Source: Clostridium manihotivorum (lineage in GTDB: Bacteria; Bacillota; Clostridia; Clostridiales; Clostridiaceae). From it: a stretch of DNA of 64,000 nucleotides. Shown piece after piece: positions 59,755 through 64,000 of this stretch (position 1 is its first letter; each line of letters begins with the position of its first letter). The notes under the pieces are model-generated. The model made no database searches and had not been told where the DNA came from. It saw only the letters and a program-made list of their open reading frames with translations. The DNA is taken from NCBI RefSeq assembly GCF_004015185.1, contig NZ_CP025746.1, positions 4,667,776 to 4,731,775 of the forward strand, in the 5' to 3' direction. The translations under genes and the position numbers were made by a program.

Positions 59755-60984
59755 ATGAAAGATGAATTATTAAGAAAATATGCTGAGCTTGCAGTAAAGA
59801 CTGGTGTTAATATACAAAAAGATCAATTGCTAGTTATAAGCTCTCCAATTGAATGTGCTCCATTTACTAGATTGGCTGCTGAAATAGCTTATGAAGTAGG
59901 GGCAAAGGATGTAATTATCCAATGGAATGATGAAATATCAAACAAAATAAGATACTTAAAAGCTCCTGAAGAAACCTTTGATACCATACCACAATGGTTA
60001 GCTGATGCTAGAATATGCCCTGCTAGAGAAGGCGCTGCTTTCTTGAGCATATCCGCTTCTGATCCTGAACTACTAAAGGATGTAGATCCAAAAAGAATTG
60101 GCAGAAACCAAAAAGCTTCTCAAATAGCTTTAAAGGAATTCAGCGAAAGACTTATGAGCAACAGAAACTCTTGGTCAATAGTTTCTATTCCAACTGTAGG
60201 CTGGGCTACAAAGGTTTTCCCAGATAATACTGCTGAAGAAGCTGTAGAGCTTTTATGGGAGCAGATTTTTAAGGTTGTAAGAGTTGACAGTGAAGATCCA
60301 GTGGCTGCTTGGGATAAGCATAAGGCTACCTTAAAAGAAAAGATGACTTTTCTTAATTCTAAGAACTTTAAAACGCTTCAATACACAAATGCAAAAGGCA
60401 CAGACTTAACTATAGAGCTTCCAGAAGGTCATATCTGGGCAGGTGGTGCTGACTATACCAATGATGGTGTAGAATTCATCGCAAACATGCCTACTGAAGA
60501 AGTTTTCACTCTTCCAAAGAAAACAGGAGTAAACGGTATAGTTTATAGCTCAAAGCCATTAAATTATGGTGGTAACTTAATCGATGACTTCTCAATAACC
60601 TTTGAAAATGGAAGAATAGTTAGCTTTACAGCTGCTAAAGGCTACGATGTTTTAAAGAGCATAGTAGAAACAGATGAAGGTTCACACTACTTAGGAGAAG
60701 TGGCTTTAGTACCTTATGACTCTCCAATATCAAACTCAGGTGTTATATTCTTCAACACTCTTTATGATGAAAATGCATCTTGCCACTTAGCAATTGGTGC
60801 TTCTTATTCTATAAACATGAAGGATGGGGAAAACCTAGGTGAAGAAGAGCTTGAGAGAAGAGGAGCTAATCAATCCTTAACTCACATTGACTTCATGGTT
60901 GGTACTGAAGATCTTAATATTATAGGTACTACAAATGAAGGGGAAGTAATCCAAATATTTAAGTCAGGTAACTGGGCTTTTTAA
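59755..60984 (+). CDS. M29-family aminopeptidase (AmpS/PepS type)
   Basis: 409-residue cytosolic metallo-aminopeptidase of the M29 family, which takes residues from peptide N-termini with two divalent metals. Family blocks: LLRKYAELAVKTGVNIQKDQ at the start, AEEAVELLWEQIFK, ELPEGHIWAGGADYTNDG, the metal-site NMPTEEVFTLPKK (about 242-254), ETDEGSHYLGEVALVPYDSPIS and the C-terminal HIDFMVG. AGAGAGGTG lies before the ATG. A relic of repeat family 3 and then a strong terminator follow. No signal peptide. Confidence 0.95.
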   Translation: MKDELLRKYAELAVKTGVNIQKDQLLVISSPIECAPFTRLAAEIAYEVGAKDVIIQWNDEISNKIRYLKAPEETFDTIPQWLADARICPAREGAAFLSISASDPELLKDVDPKRIGRNQKASQIALKEFSERLMSNRNSWSIVSIPTVGWATKVFPDNTAEEAVELLWEQIFKVVRVDSEDPVAAWDKHKATLKEKMTFLNSKNFKTLQYTNAKGTDLTIELPEGHIWAGGADYTNDGVEFIANMPTEEVFTLPKKTGVNGIVYSSKPLNYGGNLIDDFSITFENGRIVSFTAAKGYDVLKSIVETDEGSHYLGEVALVPYDSPISNSGVIFFNTLYDENASCHLAIGASYSINMKDGENLGEEELERRGANQSLTHIDFMVGTEDLNIIGTTNEGEVIQIFKSGNWAF

Positions 60985-61040
60985 TATTTATACCTGTTAA
61001 AGTACCATGTTGAATTTAAGTGGTCAGTCATTCTATGCTT
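60985..61040 (+). repeat. Fragment of dispersed repeat family 3
   Basis: ACCTGTTAAAGTACCATGTTG followed by AATTTAAGTGGTCAGTCATTC matches the left end of the unit at 28047-28180. It directly overlaps the end of the aminopeptidase gene. Confidence 0.55.
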
Positions 61041-61120
61041 TAATATTAGAAAAAAACTAAACTATATTAGAACTAATTGTTTTTAGATATGACATAAATT
61101 TGGCTATGCTATAAAATTTA

Positions 61121-61166
61121 GCGATGTATAAAGATGTTTCAACCCTTCTTTATACATCGCTTTTTT
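61121..61166 (+). terminator. Terminator downstream of the aminopeptidase gene
   Basis: A perfect 14-bp stem GCGATGTATAAAGA / TCTTTATACATCGC with a 12-base loop and TTTTTT. Very strong. Confidence 0.95.
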
Positions 61167-61326
61167 ACTGTCTAACAAAGTATATTTTTGTGTTAGCGAA
61201 ACCTAGTAATGTCAATTGTTTAAAACAAATATTTAGGATAAACAGTAAAAAATTATGGTGCCTACTAGATTTTCCTCATGTAAATGCTGAAAACCATCTT
61301 AATAAGCAAAATATTTTTCATTGAAA

Positions 61327-61394
61327 TTAAACTTCTTAGCTTCTTAGCTTTTTAACTTCTTAACTTCTTAACTTCTTAACTTCTTAACTTCTTA
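61327..61394. repeat. 8-bp tandem repeat (CTTCTTAA-type)
   Basis: About eight units of CTTCTTAA/CTTCTTAG in a row, with one CTTTTTAA variant. It lies between the aminopeptidase terminator and the end of the DUF2087 regulator gene. Such a tract is prone to slippage and may vary in length between strains. Confidence 0.85.
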
Positions 61395-61476
61395 TGATTA
61401 TATAATTAAAACTTTATATAATCATATATTCATATAATTATATAAATATATAGTCATAGTGCGGGTTAGCAGACTT

Positions 61477-62241
61477 TTATTGTTTTACCCAATAATAGCT
61501 GCAGTCTTTTGTCCTATCGAGAAATCCATACTCTATAAGACATCTTCTTATAGTGGCATAGTCATCAAATATTCTCATTAGAACACCATTAACTTCTTTT
61601 TCAGTATACTTTTTATCTCTAGAAAAGTTAGTTACTATTTGAGATAGTACTGCAAGCTTTTTCTTTTCCTTTGATGGGAATACCTTAAGGGCACCATTGT
61701 TATCAAAGTAATTTTTTAATACCTCTCTCCGTTCTTCTTCAGTTATATTATATCTGTCATCTAAAGTTGTTGCTGATAAATGTGCGTTTACAAGCTTTGA
61801 CATTTCCTTATCCTCTACCTCCTGTGAATTATTTTTCATTAAATCTAAAATAGCTAGAAGGGCTTTAGCTTGAAGCTCTTTTTCCTTAAGCTTAAATCTA
61901 TAACTTCTTACTGTAGAAGCTGACAAGCCCATATTAGTTCCAATCTCCTTATCGTTAAGCCCCTGATGACTAAGCTTTATGAATTCCTTCATGTTGTCAC
62001 TTAAACCTGTTATTTTCTTATTTCTATCTATAAGAAAGTCAAACATTTCGCCATGAACCTCATTAATATGTTTTTCACAGCTTTTCTCTGCATCGTAAAA
62101 TTCTTCGCCTATTTTGTACACTCTTCCCTTTTCAAAGGTGCTTTCACAAATCAAGCATTTGTAGTGCTTATTTTTTTCATCATAAAAGAACCCTTTCTCA
62201 ATTACCTCTAGGCTAAAATCAAACAAATAATCTTTCCCCAC
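61477..62241 (-). CDS. HTH regulator with DUF2087 domain
   Basis: 254-residue cytosolic protein. The N-terminus has a zinc-binding-like CLICESTF ... CEKHINEVHGE pattern (about 29-65). A LuxR-like HTH follows at about 78-115 (MKEFIKLSHQGLNDKEIGTN, MGLSASTVRSYRFKLKEKE). The C-terminal DUF2087 domain (about 185-254) is FPSKEKKKLAVLSQIV ... YATIRRCLIEYGFLDRTKDC ... YYWV. DUF2087 proteins are putative transcriptional regulators in Firmicutes. It stands alone, so targets are unknown. Confidence 0.88.
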   Translation of the reverse strand: MGKDYLFDFSLEVIEKGFFYDEKNKHYKCLICESTFEKGRVYKIGEEFYDAEKSCEKHINEVHGEMFDFLIDRNKKITGLSDNMKEFIKLSHQGLNDKEIGTNMGLSASTVRSYRFKLKEKELQAKALLAILDLMKNNSQEVEDKEMSKLVNAHLSATTLDDRYNITEEERREVLKNYFDNNGALKVFPSKEKKKLAVLSQIVTNFSRDKKYTEKEVNGVLMRIFDDYATIRRCLIEYGFLDRTKDCSYYWVKQ

Positions 62242-62392
62242 ATAATCACCTCACTACCATTATATTCAATTATAAATATTTTATCAACATATTATTAATA
62301 AGTTTATATATACTCAAACAAAATTATTTTAAGTTTAGTTTTTATATGCACTATACTAATTCAACATATTTATATATATTCTTATGAACAGA

Positions 62393-62487
62393 CATACTAC
62401 TTCAGCCGGAAACTTATTTTCAAAATCTCTCCGTTTTCTGAGATGATAATTTAAAAATATAATTTTTATTATGAAGTGGCACATCTT
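62393..62487. repeat. Dispersed repeat family 2, copy D
   Basis: About 95 bp from ATACTACTTCAGCCGGAAAC to ATGAAGTGGCACATCT, aligning with copy C at 10265-10355, ends imperfect. Confidence 0.7.
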
Positions 62488-62587
62488 TATATGGAACTTT
62501 ATATTGAAAAGTTCCATGTAGAGTGTCTCCATGTCTTGTGTATTGAAGGAAAATACTATTTATGTTACACTTTTATCCATAAAAGCC

Positions 62588-62684
62588 TTATAGGTATCCA
62601 ACTATCTAATTTATGCATGATTGATTATCCCCAGAAGCCAGGTTCATGAAGCATATATACAATAAATTTTCATAAAGGATACCC
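62588..62684. repeat. Dispersed repeat family 1, copy F (diverged)
   Basis: About 97 bp with TATAGGTATCCAACTATCTA, the conserved core CCCCAGAAGCC, and the end TTTTCATAAAGGATACC. Its terminal bases changed together (GGTATCC / GGATACC), so the end pairing is kept while differing from the TATAGGGAACC type. Confidence 0.75.
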
Positions 62685-62876
62685 TTAGCAACATTTATTT
62701 AACACATACTAATAGGCTTTTTAAAAAGTTAATCTTAAGCATACAGAAACAGGTTTCAAATTTGAGTTATCTTTAAGCTAACCCTTTAAGAGAAAGCTTT
62801 CTACACAAGTATGCGTTACTAGCTTATTACAAGGCTTTATTAACTTTTACAAATTAACCATCTTTAGGAGGATATC

Positions 62877-63266
62877 ATGATTAAAATAAATAAAATACAT
62901 CATATAGCTATAATCTGCTCTGATTATGAAAAATCAAAGGATTTCTATGTAAATAAACTTGGATTTACTGTAGAAAGAGAAATATATAGAAAAGAAAGAG
63001 ATTCTTATAAGCTTGATTTAAATGTTAATGGGGCTTATCAGATAGAATTGTTCTCTTTTCCCAACTGTCCTGAAAGACCTAGCTACCCTGAAGCTAGAGG
63101 GTTAAGACATCTTTCCTTTGAGGTAGATGACATAAATGAAGCTGTTCGTGAATTAAATAAAAAGGCTATCGTAACAGAACCTATAAGAATTGATGAGGTT
63201 ACCAACAAGAAGTTTACTTTCTTCGAAGACCCTGATCATCTTCCTTTGGAGATATATGAGAAATAA
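62877..63266 (+). CDS. VOC-family (glyoxalase-like) metalloprotein
   Basis: 129-residue single-chain vicinal-oxygen-chelate protein with two beta-alpha-beta-beta-beta units. Metal ligands expected at His in INKIHHIAIICSDYEKSKDFY (about 8), His in GLRHLSFEVDDINEAV (about 75), and Glu in FEDPDHLPLEIYEK (about 127). It belongs to the small group often annotated as lactoylglutathione lyase-like or SMU1112c-type. AGGAGG precedes the ATG. True substrate unknown; fosfomycin- or bleomycin-type resistance proteins share the fold but not clear motifs here. A hairpin with TTTTTT near 63317-63355 ends it. Confidence 0.9.
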   Translation: MIKINKIHHIAIICSDYEKSKDFYVNKLGFTVEREIYRKERDSYKLDLNVNGAYQIELFSFPNCPERPSYPEARGLRHLSFEVDDINEAVRELNKKAIVTEPIRIDEVTNKKFTFFEDPDHLPLEIYEK

Positions 63267-63395
63267 GGACAATTAAAAAATTCACTGAATCGAACTCAAT
63301 GTCATTAAGTTAAGGAAAGGCTTGCATCACAAATATGTGCTGTGGGTCTTTTTTATTTTTTTTAATTATCACTTGACAGCATTTCAAAAATATGT

Positions 63396-63439
63396 GGCCG
63401 CTTTCACTACCAATTGTTTTAAAGGTAGTGAAAGCGGCC
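63396..63439. repeat. Perfect 16-bp inverted repeat before the IS4-type transposase
   Basis: GGCCGCTTTCACTACC (63396-63411) and its exact complement (63424-63439) around a 12-base loop. The G+C content is high for this window. It lies about 40 bp upstream of the transposase ATG and may be the folded leader of the insertion sequence that blocks read-through translation; TTGACA at 63373-63378 is a possible -35 box. Confidence 0.75.
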
Positions 63440-63480
63440 CTTGTAATTAGAGAGAAATTTCAATTACGAGGAGAATACAT

Positions 63481-64000
63481 ATGAATACTAAGTCACAAGA
63501 ATTGAGATCCACTTTATTTGAACTTATTCAAGAGCTTCGCGATAATCCTAAAGAGAATATTAGGAATCCCGACAAGGATTTCCTTAGAAATCGAAAACTT
63601 CCCTTTGATAAAATAATTTTTTCTTTGCTAGGAATGGAAGGAAATACTTTAAGTAATGAGCTTTTAAATCAATGGGGATGCTCTATTGACACAGCTACAT
63701 CGGCGGCCTTTGTTCAACAAAGGGCAAAGATCTTGACTACGGCATTTGAAAAATTATTTCATAACTTCGTTAACAAAACAACAACTGATTATCTATTTAA
63801 AGGCTATCGCCTTTTGGCTGTCGATGGATCTGACATACATATTCCAACAAATAAAAACGATTTGGATTCCTTATATGAATTTAAAGACTCTAGGAAACCG
63901 TACAACCTTTTGCATTTAAATGCATTATACGATCTTAATCAACATACCTACGAGGACGTAATTGTGCTGAGAAGAAAGCTTTCCAATGAATGTAAGGCAT
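63481..64000 (+). CDS. IS4-family transposase, 5' part (runs off the window)
   Basis: 173 codons visible from ATG 63481 (GAGGAG 7 bases upstream), open to the window end. The N-terminal part (LRSTLFELIQELRDNPKENI, FDKIIFSLLGMEGNTLSNEL) is typical of IS4-type transposases, and the first catalytic Asp is in RLLAVDGSDIHIPTNKND. The rest of the DDE domain is outside the window, so completeness cannot be judged. Confidence 0.88.
   Translation, partial: MNTKSQELRSTLFELIQELRDNPKENIRNPDKDFLRNRKLPFDKIIFSLLGMEGNTLSNELLNQWGCSIDTATSAAFVQQRAKILTTAFEKLFHNFVNKTTTDYLFKGYRLLAVDGSDIHIPTNKNDLDSLYEFKDSRKPYNLLHLNALYDLNQHTYEDVIVLRRKLSNECKA

Larger units (their letters stand above)
62242..62876. other. Intergenic region with stacked repeats
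   Basis: 635 bp without a gene. It holds repeat family 2 copy D (62393-62487) and repeat family 1 copy F (62588-62684), in the same order as the pair at 10265-10464. Confidence 0.55.

Noticed and set aside
1..64000. CRISPR array
   Set aside because: No series of regularly spaced identical repeats was found. The repeats present are dispersed or short tandem units.

Overview
The window looks like chromosome of a low-GC, endospore-forming anaerobe of the Clostridium group. The evidence is the strong A+T bias, AGGAGG-type ribosome binding sites in front of almost every gene, an alpha/beta-type small acid-soluble spore protein, CotJC-like and CotF-like coat proteins, a gerA-gerB-gerC germinant receptor operon, and clostridial-type housekeeping genes (polA-coaE, topoisomerase III, mscL). 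This is inferred from gene content; no rRNA is present to confirm it.

Layout. 0-2 kb: spore protein, manganese-catalase-like coat protein and bacteriohemerythrin, all on the minus strand. 2.4-10.2 kb: a nitrate/taurine/thiamine-precursor-type ABC transporter operon (lipoprotein, ATPase, permease). Its lipoprotein gene is split by a 5.13 kb element that carries a large serine recombinase, a small divergent protein, an SMR exporter, a small membrane-anchored protein, a GNAT acetyltransferase and a nitrilase-family amidase. The same six bases GCAGAT lie at both junctions, and joining them regenerates an uninterrupted 348-codon reading frame. 10.5-12.8 kb: TPR protein and lrgA-lrgB. 12.8-14.7 kb: first of two near-identical group II introns. 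15-21.4 kb: topoisomerase III, amidohydrolase, oligopeptide-binding lipoprotein, TspO. 21.8-28 kb: two adjacent membrane sensor kinases, MscL, TPR protein and a kinase-like protein. 28-29 kb: tRNA-Leu(CAG), a structured RNA that may be 6S RNA, and dispersed repeats. 29.6-33.8 kb: coat genes divergent from the germinant receptor operon. 34-37.6 kb: small hypothetical genes, a broken acetyltransferase, and an Sfp-type phosphopantetheinyl transferase with a type II thioesterase.

38-54 kb is accessory DNA: an IS607-type element with intact tnpB and internally deleted tnpA, a frameshifted hydrolase, the second group II intron, a polymorphic-toxin locus with a silent orphan toxin cassette plus immunity gene, and a 4.9 kb element integrated in tRNA-Leu(GAG) that carries a tyrosine integrase, an SF2-helicase-like protein and a decayed IS3 element. 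53.7-62.2 kb returns to core genes: GH8-like hydrolase, lytic transglycosylase, coaE, polA, M29 aminopeptidase and a DUF2087 regulator. The window ends with a VOC protein and the start of an IS4-type transposase.

Scattered through both core and mobile parts are at least three families of short palindromic MITE-like repeats. One 104-bp family has at least six copies, and its central hairpin shows compensatory base changes. The best candidates for something new are the gene-splitting serine-recombinase element, the toxin cassette array, and the covarying repeat family. No CRISPR array, rRNA or plasmid/phage structural module was seen.
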